A stretch of 64,000 nucleotides of DNA, from NCBI RefSeq assembly GCF_900474185.1, contig NZ_UCNW01000004.1:186001-250000 (forward strand), in the 5' to 3' direction. The notes under the pieces are model-generated. The model had not been told where the DNA came from. It worked only from the letters and a program-made list of their open reading frames with translations, and did no database searches. The position numbers and the translations under genes are program-made. Source of the stretch: Synechococcus sp. UW69 (GTDB lineage: Bacteria > Cyanobacteriota > Cyanobacteriia > PCC-6307 > Cyanobiaceae). Within the stretch, counting starts at the first letter, position 1; the number at the start of each line of letters is the position of its first letter. Below, one piece after another: positions 17,574 through 25,848 of this stretch.

Positions 17574-18350
17574 ATGGCACAACCGCATCACTTCATCCGG
17601 ATGAAACGCCACAACCTTCTCTATGGGCGGGTTCCAAAGGCGGCAAATTCCTCGATCAAAGCGGCACTATGCCGCTTGCTCAGCGAAAGGCCTCCCAAAG
17701 GCACCAAAACGACCTCTGACAAGTTCTGGCAGCACGAAACCAATCAGGAAACGGAGCTGATCACCCTGCGCCGTGCGCGCAAGTACCGGCGCAGCCATTT
17801 CAGCTTCAGCTTCGTGCGCAACCCGTTCGACCGACTGATCGCGGCTTACAACAACAAAGTGATCGAAATCGAGGAGCCACCTCTGCCGATGCAGAACATG
17901 GGAATCACCCATGGCATGTCGTTTGACGCTTTTCTCGATGTCTTAATCGAGACACCGTTCAAGCACTATGACGTTCACGTTTTGCCCCAGAACCAATTGC
18001 TTTGCATCGGCAATCAGATCGTGCCGAAGTTTGTGGGACGCGTTGAACAGATCAACGAACACTGGTCTGAACTGCGCGACATCCTGGCCCGGAATGGGAT
18101 CGACGTGATGGAATCTTTACCTCAGAAAAATGTGCGACGGAGTGATCGCGGGGGCCTGCAGAGTTACTTCAACAGCGATGCTCTAATCGAAAAAACAATG
18201 CAAATTTATGGGGATGATGTGCGTCTTTTTTACAATGATGTGTCTGTGGATCAATTGATCAAAAATTCCCCCCTGCCGACGATCAATCCCTTGCGCAGTA
18301 CGGGATTGAAGCTGTCGAACTGGCTCCGGACCCATGGCTTCGGGCGCTGA
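17574..18350 (+). CDS. Sulfotransferase 2 (carbohydrate sulfotransferase type)
   Basis: 258 residues. GRVPKAANSSIKAALCRLL is the 5'-PSB motif and FSFVRNPFDRLIAAYNNK is the 3'-phosphate-binding motif, the arrangement of the Golgi-type Sulfotransfer_2 family. ATG start three bases after the previous stop. The 3' part, from about 18180, is locally richer in A+T. It is likely a PAPS-dependent polysaccharide sulfotransferase acting with its two neighbours. Confidence 0.85.
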   Translation: MAQPHHFIRMKRHNLLYGRVPKAANSSIKAALCRLLSERPPKGTKTTSDKFWQHETNQETELITLRRARKYRRSHFSFSFVRNPFDRLIAAYNNKVIEIEEPPLPMQNMGITHGMSFDAFLDVLIETPFKHYDVHVLPQNQLLCIGNQIVPKFVGRVEQINEHWSELRDILARNGIDVMESLPQKNVRRSDRGGLQSYFNSDALIEKTMQIYGDDVRLFYNDVSVDQLIKNSPLPTINPLRSTGLKLSNWLRTHGFGR

Positions 18351-19185
18351 TCGGAGAGGTTGGCTGGAGTCCTGGCTTTGCAGGCATCAGATCAATCGCA
18401 GCCTGCAGGGACGGCACGACCACATAGCGGCGGTCTACCGCTCTCAATTGCCCTCGTTCATCATTATTGGAGCGGCCAAATCGGCCACAACAAGTCTGGC
18501 CACGGCGCTGCGACGCCATCCCCAGATTCAGATCAGCAAGTCGATGGAGCCGAAATTCTTCGGCCGGCACTATCTGCGGGGCTGGGAATGGTATGCGAAT
18601 CAATTTGCGGCGGATCCGAGGCGGCCCCTACGGGGTGAAGCCAGCACGATGTACACCTCGTCCTATGGCTCCTACGCCAGAACGCCGGAGCTGATCCACC
18701 ACCACCTCGGCCCCATTCCGCTGATCTACCTGGTGCGCCATCCCCTGCGACGGATTGAATCCCACTGGCGGCACTGGCGCGGACGCATCAAGGACTGCCC
18801 GTCATTTGATCAACTCCTCCGCTCGCCTCGCCTCAGGCAACGCGTTGTGGAGGCCTCGCTCTATCACCAGCAATGGCAGCGCTACCGACGCTGGTTTCCG
18901 CAGCAGTCGATGCTGAGCATCACCACCGAAGAACTCAGCGCTCACCCGCAAACCAGCCTGCGACGCATCCTGAGCTTCATTAGGGCAACCCCGGATTGCT
19001 CTAGTCTGCTGGAAAAAGGCGAACTGCCATTGATGAATCCGGCGGGATCCAAAGGGCGACGCGAGGTTGCGGCCCCCCGCTGGAACGACGAGCTCAAACA
19101 GCAGACGATTGCCTTAATTCGCCCCGACAGCGAAAAGTTCCTAGCCAGCACAGACCGGCCCAGCACCACATGGGAGTGGGACTAA
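18334..19185 (+). CDS. Sulfotransferase 3 (heparan-sulfotransferase-like)
   Basis: 283 residues. FIIIGAAKSATTSLATALRR is the 5'-PSB loop and IPLIYLVRHPLRRIESHWRH the 3'-PB motif, as in the Sulfotransfer_1/heparan-type group; SMEPKFF is also characteristic. The ATG lies 17 bases inside the preceding gene, so the two are coupled. It closes the plus-strand capsule run. Three different sulfotransferase types in a row point to sulfation at more than one position. Confidence 0.85.
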   Translation: MASGADRRGWLESWLCRHQINRSLQGRHDHIAAVYRSQLPSFIIIGAAKSATTSLATALRRHPQIQISKSMEPKFFGRHYLRGWEWYANQFAADPRRPLRGEASTMYTSSYGSYARTPELIHHHLGPIPLIYLVRHPLRRIESHWRHWRGRIKDCPSFDQLLRSPRLRQRVVEASLYHQQWQRYRRWFPQQSMLSITTEELSAHPQTSLRRILSFIRATPDCSSLLEKGELPLMNPAGSKGRREVAAPRWNDELKQQTIALIRPDSEKFLASTDRPSTTWEWD

Positions 19186-19211
19186 ATCAATCCACTGAAT
19201 CAATCCTCAGA

Positions 19212-19898
19212 TCAACAGAGCTGATCCAGCCACTGGCCCAGCGGCTGCTGAGGCTGGGCAGGCGAGCTGGTGATTTCGAGGATGCGACCACAGGCACGCG
19301 GCTGCTCCAGAACATCTAGGCACACCTGGGCTACGAGGCGCCGAGAAATGCTGTTGCTCTGCTGCTGATCCGCCTCCGTCACCAGCACGCCCTCCGTGGT
19401 GCTGCGGCTGTCGTCTTCGCTGAGGCCTCCAGGCCGGATCACGGTCCAATCCAAACCGCTCCGCTCGAGGCAGCGCTCACCAACCCGCTTCCAAATCAGG
19501 ATCAAGCCAAACAGGTTGAGGGGATGCAGCCAACGGCCGGCACAGAGGGAACTGACCAGCACAACACGCTGCAAACCTAAGGAGCTGCAGGCCTGCAGCT
19601 GGGCCTGCACCCCCCAGGCATCCACCTGCAAGGGGCCCGCCAGGTTGATCGAAGGGCGAGCACCGGTGGCGATCACCAACTCCGTACAGCCCTGCAGCGC
19701 ATGGAGCAGCGCTTCCGCCGTGTCCAGCTCCAGCCGACGCACATCAAGGCGCCCCTCCTGCTCGGCTTGGGCAAGGGCAGGGGGCAGCACGGAAGCGGGC
19801 CGAACGATGGCTCTGACCGATCGCCCCCGGTTGAGTGCCTCGTCGACAACCCGCCATCCGGTTTTGCCAGAGGCGCCTGACACCGCCAGTTGAGTCAT
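19212..19898 (-). CDS. NAD(P)-binding NmrA/Ycf39-like atypical SDR
   Basis: 228 residues from ATG at 19898 (MTQLAVSGASGKTGWRVVDE). The glycine motif SGASGKTG is the atypical-SDR nucleotide-binding loop; RVVLVSSLCAG and WTVIRPGGLSEDD follow in the right places. Relatives include Ycf39 and HCF173 helpers of photosystem II assembly and flavin reductase-like proteins; which role applies is not clear. It converges on the capsule operon and is divergent from the Nif11 gene. Confidence 0.85.
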   Translation of the reverse strand: MTQLAVSGASGKTGWRVVDEALNRGRSVRAIVRPASVLPPALAQAEQEGRLDVRRLELDTAEALLHALQGCTELVIATGARPSINLAGPLQVDAWGVQAQLQACSSLGLQRVVLVSSLCAGRWLHPLNLFGLILIWKRVGERCLERSGLDWTVIRPGGLSEDDSRSTTEGVLVTEADQQQSNSISRRLVAQVCLDVLEQPRACGRILEITSSPAQPQQPLGQWLDQLC

Positions 19899-19981
19899 CC
19901 CATCAAAACTCGTCTCCGCACCAGTCAACAGACCAGCGTCAAGACCAGACCGGTCAGAATCAGCTCGAAAGCCCTAGCCGC

Positions 19982-20197
19982 ATGAGTACGGACCAACTCC
20001 GGCAATTTTTTGCTCACATCTCCAGGGATCCATCCCTGAAGAAGCAGGTACTGCAGGCCGTGAGTGCCGATGCTGCCGCCCAAATTGCCCAAAAGCTGGG
20101 CTACGAAGTCTCTGGCGATGAACTGCTGCGGTTTTCCGGCAAGAGCGCGTCGGGCGTCAGCGTCACCAAGATTCAGCACCCCGGCGAATACCACTAG
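19982..20197 (+). CDS. Nif11-domain small protein
   Basis: 71 residues, MSTDQLRQFFAHISRDPSLK onward, matching the Nif11 family, many members of which are leader regions of RiPP precursors. The Nif11 part covers about residues 1-50 (IAQKLGYEVSGDELLRF). The short tail GKSASGVSVTKIQHPGEYH has no double-glycine cleavage site and no cysteine or Ser/Thr-rich core, so it is not an obvious prochlorosin-like precursor. No modifying enzyme is nearby. Function unknown. Confidence 0.8.
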   Translation: MSTDQLRQFFAHISRDPSLKKQVLQAVSADAAAQIAQKLGYEVSGDELLRFSGKSASGVSVTKIQHPGEYH

Positions 20198-20224
20198 AAC
20201 AGCTGCAGCAGTTCAAGCCATCCC

Positions 20225-20761
20225 GTGGGGCATCACCGCGACCAACTGATGCGCTTGCTGCAGAAGAGACCCAGCGATCCAGGCCTCCAGAGGCTGATCA
20301 ACCGGGTGGAACAGGAGGATCCCGCCGACCTCACAACCTCAGCGAGCTTGCTGCGGGGGGTCTGGGAATTGCGCTGGAGCAGTTCCAAACAACCCTGGCT
20401 GAAACAGACCGCCGGGCTGGAGAACCTGCAGGTGCTGGATCCAGAGCAGGGGCGCGGCTGCAATCTGCTGCGGCTTCGCGCCCCCTTCGACGCACTCGGC
20501 GGCATCAATCTGCAAGCCGAGCTGCAGATCGCCGACAGCAAGAGGGTCGAGGTGCGCTTTCAACGGGGAGGCTGGATGGGGCCATTCCTGCCGAACCGGC
20601 AACAGTTGAGCCTGATGCGACAGGTTCAGCAGAGCACTCCGACCTGGCTCGACATCACCGTGCTGGATCAAAAGCTGCGGATCTGCCGCGGTAACGCAGG
20701 AACAACATTCGCGCTGCTGAGGCGCAACGACTTGAACCTGAGTGAACTCTTGGGCGTATGA
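20225..20761 (+). CDS. PAP/fibrillin family protein
   Basis: 178 residues from GTG (ATG at 20249 would remove eight). SLLRGVWELRWSSSKQPWL and GCNLLRLRAPFDALGGINL are the fibrillin/plastid lipid-associated domain; the closing WLDITVLDQKLRICRGNAGTT is also typical. Fibrillins are soluble lipid-binding proteins linked to thylakoid lipid and quinone handling. It follows the Nif11 gene by 27 bp and may share its transcript. Confidence 0.82.
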   Translation: MGHHRDQLMRLLQKRPSDPGLQRLINRVEQEDPADLTTSASLLRGVWELRWSSSKQPWLKQTAGLENLQVLDPEQGRGCNLLRLRAPFDALGGINLQAELQIADSKRVEVRFQRGGWMGPFLPNRQQLSLMRQVQQSTPTWLDITVLDQKLRICRGNAGTTFALLRRNDLNLSELLGV

Positions 20762-20829
20762 GGAGTCGCAAACAAGGCTGGAATTTGCCAACCAACTGAG
20801 CCAGAACCGAAGGGCTTGAATTCGTCCTG

Positions 20830-20964
20830 ATGGCACGCCTTCTTCAGATTCTGCAGGGATCCAGCAACAGTGCCGATCTGGCGGCATGGACTGCCGTGAT
20901 CTTTGCCTCGATCACCGCACTTGTGATCTGGGGTCTTTTCAATGCTTACCCCAACATGCTTTAG
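20830..20964 (+). CDS. 44-residue single-pass membrane protein
   Basis: The peptide starts MARLLQILQGSSNSADLAAW and then has one clear membrane helix (TAVIFASITALVIWGLFNAY). ATG start, TAG stop; too short for standard ORF cutoffs. Composition and codon use look real. It resembles small accessory subunits of photosynthetic complexes in size and layout, but I cannot assign it to a known family. Confidence 0.6.
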   Translation: MARLLQILQGSSNSADLAAWTAVIFASITALVIWGLFNAYPNML

Positions 20965-20974
20965 GCGGTACCAA

Positions 20975-21496
20975 CTAGCGAAATGGGTCCTGCTCGTAAA
21001 CAGTCGAACGCAAGGTGGGGCCTACATAACGAACGGGATCCTCACCATCTGCCAGGAGTTCCGTGGACCATTGATAAATACTGGAGTCGGGATTAAAACC
21101 ACGGAACACAACATTCAGAGTCTGCCCCGGCTGAACCGCCGGAGTGAGTTGGATGTTCAAAACCCCTTCCGAATCTGAGACCACAGCAGAGGCCAAACCG
21201 GTTGCTCCTCTCCCGCGAAGTGAGTAGTCGCCAAAATAAACCCGAGGTTCTGAGCGCCCCCAGTCCCACTGATCAATGTTGGGCAACTGACGCAAAACAA
21301 TCGATCTCAAAGCATTGCCTGCATCCTCAGGAACTACAACAGTGATTGTCGTGCGATTGCGCAAACCTTCTGTGGCTTCAGGGTTATGAATCGTGACCCG
21401 CGTTGGGGGTCGATCAAACAACGATTGCGCGAGCGACGGCGCCTCCAGCAACAGCATCGGAGCCAGTAAAAGCATCGCCATCCACTGTTGCTTCAC
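20975..21496 (-). CDS. DUF2808 secreted protein
   Basis: 173 residues with a signal peptide (MAMLLLAPMLLLEAPSLAQS, cleavage after about residue 24). The mature part carries the cyanobacterial DUF2808 pattern: TTITVVVPEDAGNALRSIVL and IQLTPAVQPGQTLNVVFRGF followed by NPDSSIYQW. The family is secreted or periplasmic, of unknown function. It converges on the 44-residue membrane protein gene with ten bases between the stops. Confidence 0.85.
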   Translation of the reverse strand: MKQQWMAMLLLAPMLLLEAPSLAQSLFDRPPTRVTIHNPEATEGLRNRTTITVVVPEDAGNALRSIVLRQLPNIDQWDWGRSEPRVYFGDYSLRGRGATGLASAVVSDSEGVLNIQLTPAVQPGQTLNVVFRGFNPDSSIYQWSTELLADGEDPVRYVGPTLRSTVYEQDPFR

Positions 21497-21579
21497 CCGA
21501 TTGAGCCAACGAATGAAACAAGATTAGCCAGGGTGATCAGGTCAACATTGCAGGCCGAAATGTCAGCCATCGACCGGCT

Positions 21580-22098
21580 TCAGCAATGCCTGGCCAACAA
21601 GGATTCGACCATGCCGGTGTGGCCTTGAAGGGCATAGGCCTCGACTTCACGCCGACGCTGCAGCGGCCCCAGCGACTGGGTCACCTGCAGCACATGGTCG
21701 ACCGTGGACGGGTCGAGATGGTGGGCAAAAAATTTGTCGACCTGAGCAGGGCTGAAGCCACCCTGCGCCTCCAACATCAAGCTGATGGTGGACGAGGACG
21801 GCGTGTCCAAACCAGCCAGACAGTCCTGAACCACATGGATGGCCTCATGGGTCAGCACATCCAACTGAAGCCCTGGCTCATCGCGCAGCCCCTGCGACAA
21901 ACACAGTCGGTTCACGCCCATGTTGTAAGCAGCTCGTTCGGCTCCGGGGCCACAACGATCAAGGCGATCAATAACAACACCAAGCTGCTGAAGCCGATCG
22001 ATCAAATGATCCGTCCGAGCTGACAGCGAAACCGCATGGGCAGGAGCGCCCCAGGCAACCAGCAACGCAATGGGGAGCAGCAGACGGAAACCCAGCAA
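21580..22098 (-). CDS. Secreted protein with an HExxH motif
   Basis: 172 residues. Signal peptide at the N-terminus (LLLPIALLVAWGAPAHA). The mature part has DVLTHEAIHVVQDC, a HExxH motif like the zinc site of metallopeptidases, and four cysteines. Similar small cyanobacterial proteins carry the motif in the same sequence context. A third zinc ligand is not obvious, so catalytic activity is unproven. It forms a pair with the DUF2808 gene, both reading leftward. Confidence 0.7.
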   Translation of the reverse strand: MLGFRLLLPIALLVAWGAPAHAVSLSARTDHLIDRLQQLGVVIDRLDRCGPGAERAAYNMGVNRLCLSQGLRDEPGLQLDVLTHEAIHVVQDCLAGLDTPSSSTISLMLEAQGGFSPAQVDKFFAHHLDPSTVDHVLQVTQSLGPLQRRREVEAYALQGHTGMVESLLARHC

Positions 22099-22812
22099 GC
22101 AAGACGCATCAGACGCACGCTGAGCCTAGGCCTGCGCTCAAACCCGCTTCCAGTCAGATCACCACCCAAGAGCCGCCTGAATGGCAATGCAGACCTATGG
22201 TTCTGAGGTGAGAGGGAGACCTCTTCGGGCGTGGTTGCTTGATTTGGTGGGTGGTGTCACGACCTACCGCCTCTCTCACACCTCATTTGACCAGGGGCGA
22301 TCCACACCACAACAGGATGAGAGTGGGTCTTGAGGCTCTAGACCCCCACCATCAAGCCGTCATAAGAATCGAATCTTCAGCCCAGAGGAGGCTGCAATGT
22401 TCGAGGTATTCAAGGAACACACTGGCCGCTGCCAACGCAGAACTTGCCTGACGTAGGAGATCGCCGGATAGCTGTCAGCTCTCGATCATCAGAACTTGAT
22501 GCAGCTGTTGTGCCAGGTGGAGAAGCAAGCCTGCATCGACGATGTCGGCATTAACCCGGAGGCAGGCATTGAGGGCAATTGATTGAGCATTGGCTCTCAA
22601 CTTGCATTTGGCTGTCCATCAATGCGCCATGCAGAGGCAGCTCATAAATCCATCTGAACACTGAAGCCACAACTGAGGAGCCAATGGAATGAGCTCAGGC
22701 CAAGCCTCAGTGCTCTTTGAATGCGTCAACCGGTCCGAAGGGGCCGGTTTTTGTGCGACTTGGGCTTGTGGAGCCCCCCGCATGAGCGAGGGGCAGCCTT
22801 CCACGCTGATGA
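22099..22812. other. Gene-poor stretch at the left edge of the island
   Basis: No convincing gene over 60 codons. A 19-codon ORF (22397-22456, MFEVFKEHTGRCQRRTCLT) has a strong Shine-Dalgarno, AGGAGG, six bases before ATG. A 27-codon ORF (22499-22582) reads naturally but has no ribosome site. Both may be remnants. A strong plus-strand hairpin terminator closes the stretch at 22729-22752. Confidence 0.4.
22729..22752 (+). terminator. Strong Rho-independent terminator without an obvious gene
   Basis: An eight-base-pair stem, ACCGGTCC-GAAG-GGGCCGGT (one G-T pair), is followed by a T-run. It faces rightward, but no plus-strand gene of normal size ends here. It could end a small RNA or one of the mini-ORFs upstream. 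Confidence 0.7.
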
Positions 22813-23085
22813 TCAGCTGTATGCCTTGGCGATCAGGGGGCCCGCCTGCTCGTCTGCCAGCACGGGGGTGACGTCCCAATCGAGGCACTCTGCCCACTCC
22901 GCAGCGTGCTCATAACAAGCATCAGCGTTGTCAGACTCCACCAGAATCCACCCCTCTACGGAGCCAGGCGCATGAAAACGCTTCCATGACTTGCACTCGG
23001 GAAAGGGCGCACCCGTCGCCAGGAACTTCTTGGCAGCAATTTCGTGGTAGCCGGTCTTGAACGACCAGTGCATCAAAAAAGTCAT
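22813..23085 (-). CDS. DUF3303-like small protein
   Basis: 90 residues from ATG at 23085: MTFLMHWSFKTGYHEIAAKK. The layout (LMHWSFK near the start, PECKSWKRFHAPGSVEGWIL at mid, YEHAAEWAECLDWDVTPVL at the end) matches the ferredoxin-like DUF3303 family, common in marine Synechococcus. Function unknown. It stands alone on the minus strand. Confidence 0.75.
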   Translation of the reverse strand: MTFLMHWSFKTGYHEIAAKKFLATGAPFPECKSWKRFHAPGSVEGWILVESDNADACYEHAAEWAECLDWDVTPVLADEQAGPLIAKAYS

Positions 23086-23118
23086 TGAAATGGTTGAAGC
23101 CGACGAAGATTCCCACAC

Positions 23119-23875
23119 ATCCGAAATCTTGTCTGCAAGTCAAATCACGTCACCACAGGGGTAGTGAACAGCGCCGCCAGCCAAACGTCACAGCCCGGTT
23201 GCTCCGGCAGGGGATTCAGGCCCAAGACCGTGCGCGGCAAGGCAAAGAGTCTGGAGACATCAATCGACGGATCGCTGCACAGACGAAGCTTGATCGGTGG
23301 GCATCGGCATCATGCCGTTCTGTTGTAAGTGGAGTGCCACGAAACCTGGTCCCCATACGACCCCCGCTGCAAACAGCCATGACCAAAAGGGAGATTTCAC
23401 GAGAAGGTCTTGCAAAGCTGCTTTTTGAACTCAGCGAGGCTGTTCTACGGATTGAAATTCAAGGCCTGATTACGTCCTGATTAAGAAAAGCGGCCTGTTG
23501 GGTACCTAAGACTCAATTGACTGAATTGGAGAGATGACAAGTGAACACAGGGGCATCAAGGGCCAGGGTTCAGACATGGCGATCTGACGTTCTCACTCTT
23601 CGCATATTTGACGGAAGCGTTGTTATGACGCGATCAACTCAAGCCAAAACAATGCGGTTAGGGCGGTGGCGCCAACTGCCAAAGCAAACCATTGGTCTTT
23701 TAGGGTGCGAACCACGGTGCCTGAGCTGCTGCCCCAATAAACCAAGCTTTCAGAAATGAGCCAGCCCCTCCACCCACTGCTGAACCATCAGCCGTAGCAA
23801 TTCATTCTTTTTCAACCCTGAAGGCTCTACCCCACTCAAACAAAACATCAACGATTCTCTGATCCAAATTCGAGA
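23119..23875. other. Stretch without a supportable gene
   Basis: Open frames here have poor coding character. The one natural-looking piece is a 33-codon ORF at 23379-23480 (MTKREISREGLAKLLFELSE at its start), which could be a small protein or the tail of a decayed gene. I see no RNA gene or repeat. Confidence 0.3.
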
Positions 23876-24109
23876 TCAACAACGATCAAGCCAGCCAAGA
23901 GACCCAAGAAGACAGCCTGTAACAACTATGCCCTTGGTGAAAAAGATAACGACACGAGCCAACCAACAAGAGAATGTCATCACAACGGCGTGCGTGAAAT
24001 TCTTACTCAACTTTTCAGGTTTTTGATTGGCTCCAAAATCGATTCCATCAACTCGATCTTGGTCGGCATTCTTGTTGAGCCGCCGTAACCAAAGTGTCAG
24101 GCCATTCAT
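23876..24109 (-). CDS. Possible small membrane protein
   Basis: 77 residues. The first half is hydrophilic (NGLTLWLRRLNKNADQDRVD) and the second half has a probable membrane helix (LARVVIFFTKGIVVTGCLLG). No recognised family and no clear ribosome-binding site. Listed because composition is more protein-like than other frames nearby. Confidence 0.35.
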   Translation of the reverse strand: MNGLTLWLRRLNKNADQDRVDGIDFGANQKPEKLSKNFTHAVVMTFSCWLARVVIFFTKGIVVTGCLLGSLGWLDRC

Positions 24110-24379
24110 GAATGGATGGCGACGTCAGTTCTCCCTGCTTCCCCAGAGGATGATCAGAACTCACTTTTGAGCCCTTGGACGACTGGATCACTGAATTCTT
24201 CCGCAGACGGGAGCGAACTCCCTAAGCCCAGCCAATCGCGCTAGACAGGCGGACCCAGCAGTTGCCGCTGACATGGGTCCGCGTCCCGAGCTAGGTGCAT
24301 GAGTCCGGGACGCAACACAAATAAGCCAGTGAGGCCAGACGATTCAGCGAAATTCGATACCAACCGGGGTTGTTTGTAA

Positions 24380-24544
24380 CTAGCCCCAATGCGGAAACCA
24401 CTCGGGGACAAGACCCACACGGGATAGCCCCAGAACAACTGCAACGATCCCCAGCTTCATCCCCACCAGGATCCCCGCGTACTTCCAGCTGAACAAGGAT
24501 TTCGTCTTGGTCGTCACAAGGCTCATCTGGTTCCCACACATCAT
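24380..24544 (-). CDS. 54-residue membrane protein
   Basis: Start at ATG 24544 in a tandem ATGATG. One membrane helix (YAGILVGMKLGIVAVVLGLS), preceded by a lysine-rich stretch, so the N-terminus is probably cytoplasmic. It follows another tiny membrane-protein gene by 34 bp, and both follow a 48-residue gene; the three may form one transcript. No known family. Confidence 0.5.
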   Translation of the reverse strand: MMCGNQMSLVTTKTKSLFSWKYAGILVGMKLGIVAVVLGLSRVGLVPEWFPHWG

Positions 24545-24578
24545 GCGCCCTTTTTGCTGCGGGCTCTGATGAGCAGCT

Positions 24579-24722
24579 TCAATCCTCTGCAGAACGCTTG
24601 CGACGGCGAGCACGATCGCTCAGGCCAATGATCACCCGCGTGATCCCCCACGCCAGTGCAACACCCAACACGATCGAGAGCAGTGTCGCCAAAGCACTTC
24701 TATTGAGGACACCGGCAAGCAC
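24579..24722 (-). CDS. 47-residue membrane protein
   Basis: GTG start with a good Shine-Dalgarno (GAGGGG) upstream. One helix (LATLLSIVLGVALAWGITRV), then a basic tail (SDRARRRKRSAED). The in-frame TGA just upstream limits the start to this GTG. Below the usual ORF size cutoff. Unknown function; middle member of the 24.4-24.9 kb cluster. Confidence 0.5.
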   Translation of the reverse strand: MLAGVLNRSALATLLSIVLGVALAWGITRVIIGLSDRARRRKRSAED

Positions 24723-24776
24723 CGGATGCCCCTCAATATGCCGTTCTGATCAAGCGATGCGTTCGGACTGTTGCGA

Positions 24777-24923
24777 TCAGTCGCGTGTGTTCACGTCCTT
24801 GTCTTTGGGTGCCTCTGTCTTCGCCTGAGGCTTGGCGGCCGCCTTGGAGGCCAGAGAGGCTTCCAAGCGCTGCAGCTGCGCTTCGCGCAGTGCGCCAGAA
24901 ATACTGAGGGTGCGGTCAGTCAT
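24777..24923 (-). CDS. 48-residue Ala/Lys-rich protein
   Basis: Reads MTDRTLSISGALREAQLQRL and ends with an alanine, lysine and proline-rich tail. It is soluble and probably helical at the start. ATG start, TGA stop. First of three tiny minus-strand ORFs. No family recognised; composition resembles other picocyanobacterial small proteins. Confidence 0.5.
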   Translation of the reverse strand: MTDRTLSISGALREAQLQRLEASLASKAAAKPQAKTEAPKDKDVNTRD

Positions 24924-25300
24924 CGATTGGCGTTCCCGACGGCGGCAGACACAGGGCCTTATGCGATCGAGAGGGCGCCTACAGATCTGAGGACCGACGA
25001 AACCTAGTCGCTCAGCACCCCACGTCTAGGGAGCAAAAGTGCTTACGTCATCGTCTTGCAACACATGGGTTGACTCCCCTCAGGGGCCAGCCCATGGGCA
25101 TCGGCCAGATCGATGACCAGAGCTTGCAGACCACTCCTCCCTTCCATCCCTAAAGCTCCCGCTCGTCGACACTGATGCTGACGCGCCCTTGGTATCGCCA
25201 AGGCACTCAATTCAGAATTTCTTCCGTGAATCTTCGGGGAGCATTGCCGCAATAGGCATCTCAGCACCCATAGCTTCCTTAAAACAGTTGTCTTTTCCTC
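24924..25300. other. Stretch without a supportable gene
   Basis: One minus-strand frame of 74 codons (25043-25267) crosses this stretch but is cysteine- and arginine-rich, like a shadow frame, and is not accepted. The right part probably holds the promoter of the 25.3 kb pair. I see no RNA gene or repeat. Confidence 0.35.
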
Positions 25301-25477
25301 ATGTGCCCACCAGACCTGTCGAGTCTCAAGTGGGGGAATGACGGCGAGTTGTCTCCCAATGACACCCTCAGCCTGGTGGAGAGACTGACAAGAGCAGAGC
25401 AGAAGTCCGAGGGAGTCGACGAAACGACTCTCAACTCCAGTTCCATCTCCCAGGGGGAGCCCTTACAAGAGTCCTGA
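25301..25477 (+). CDS. 58-residue hydrophilic protein
   Basis: Opens MCPPDLSSLKWGNDGELSPN; acidic and serine-rich, with no membrane segment. ATG start, TGA stop. An 18-bp gap separates it from the next plus-strand ORF, suggesting a two-gene unit. No known family. Confidence 0.45.
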   Translation: MCPPDLSSLKWGNDGELSPNDTLSLVERLTRAEQKSEGVDETTLNSSSISQGEPLQES

Positions 25478-25495
25478 TAAGGGCGACTGACGGGC

Positions 25496-25690
25496 ATGTC
25501 AGAAAGACAGTTCCGAGTCGAAGAACTGAACCCTTTTTTGGAATGGCACCTCAACACGACTGAAGCTTCTCTGGAGCTTGCCTCTGAATCAGCAACGAGG
25601 ATCGCCAGGATGATCGGCAGGAAAACCAGGGTGCTTAGCAAGTATGGAGCAGTCCTGTTCGAGCTGGATCCAGTGGAGAAGAGGAACTAG
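25496..25690 (+). CDS. 64-residue hypothetical protein
   Basis: Reads MSERQFRVEELNPFLEWHLN at the start and is a mixed-charge, probably helical soluble protein. It follows the 58-residue ORF closely in the same direction. No recognised domain. The opposite strand also has a long frame here, but its composition is less protein-like. Confidence 0.5.
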   Translation: MSERQFRVEELNPFLEWHLNTTEASLELASESATRIARMIGRKTRVLSKYGAVLFELDPVEKRN

Positions 25691-25848
25691 AGCCGTTTCA
25701 TCAAGGTATGAAGTCGCCATACATACGGATTTCGCAAGCTCGAAGAACAAGGTCGACGGGAAGAAGCAAAAAGAAGACCCCACTCCTTAGCCACTGAACC
25801 AAGGCGACTTGGAATCGGAATCGAGCCCATCAACGAGCCTTCTGCGGC

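Noticed and set aside
22239..22451. 70-codon plus-strand ORF in the gene-poor stretch
   Set aside because: His/Pro/Arg-rich with no ribosome site and no family resemblance.
23085..23480. 131-codon plus-strand ORF
   Set aside because: Arg/Gln-rich, opposite the DUF3303 gene start, and shadow-like except its last 33 codons.
25279..25641. 120-codon minus-strand ORF
   Set aside because: It covers two better plus-strand small ORFs and has poor composition.
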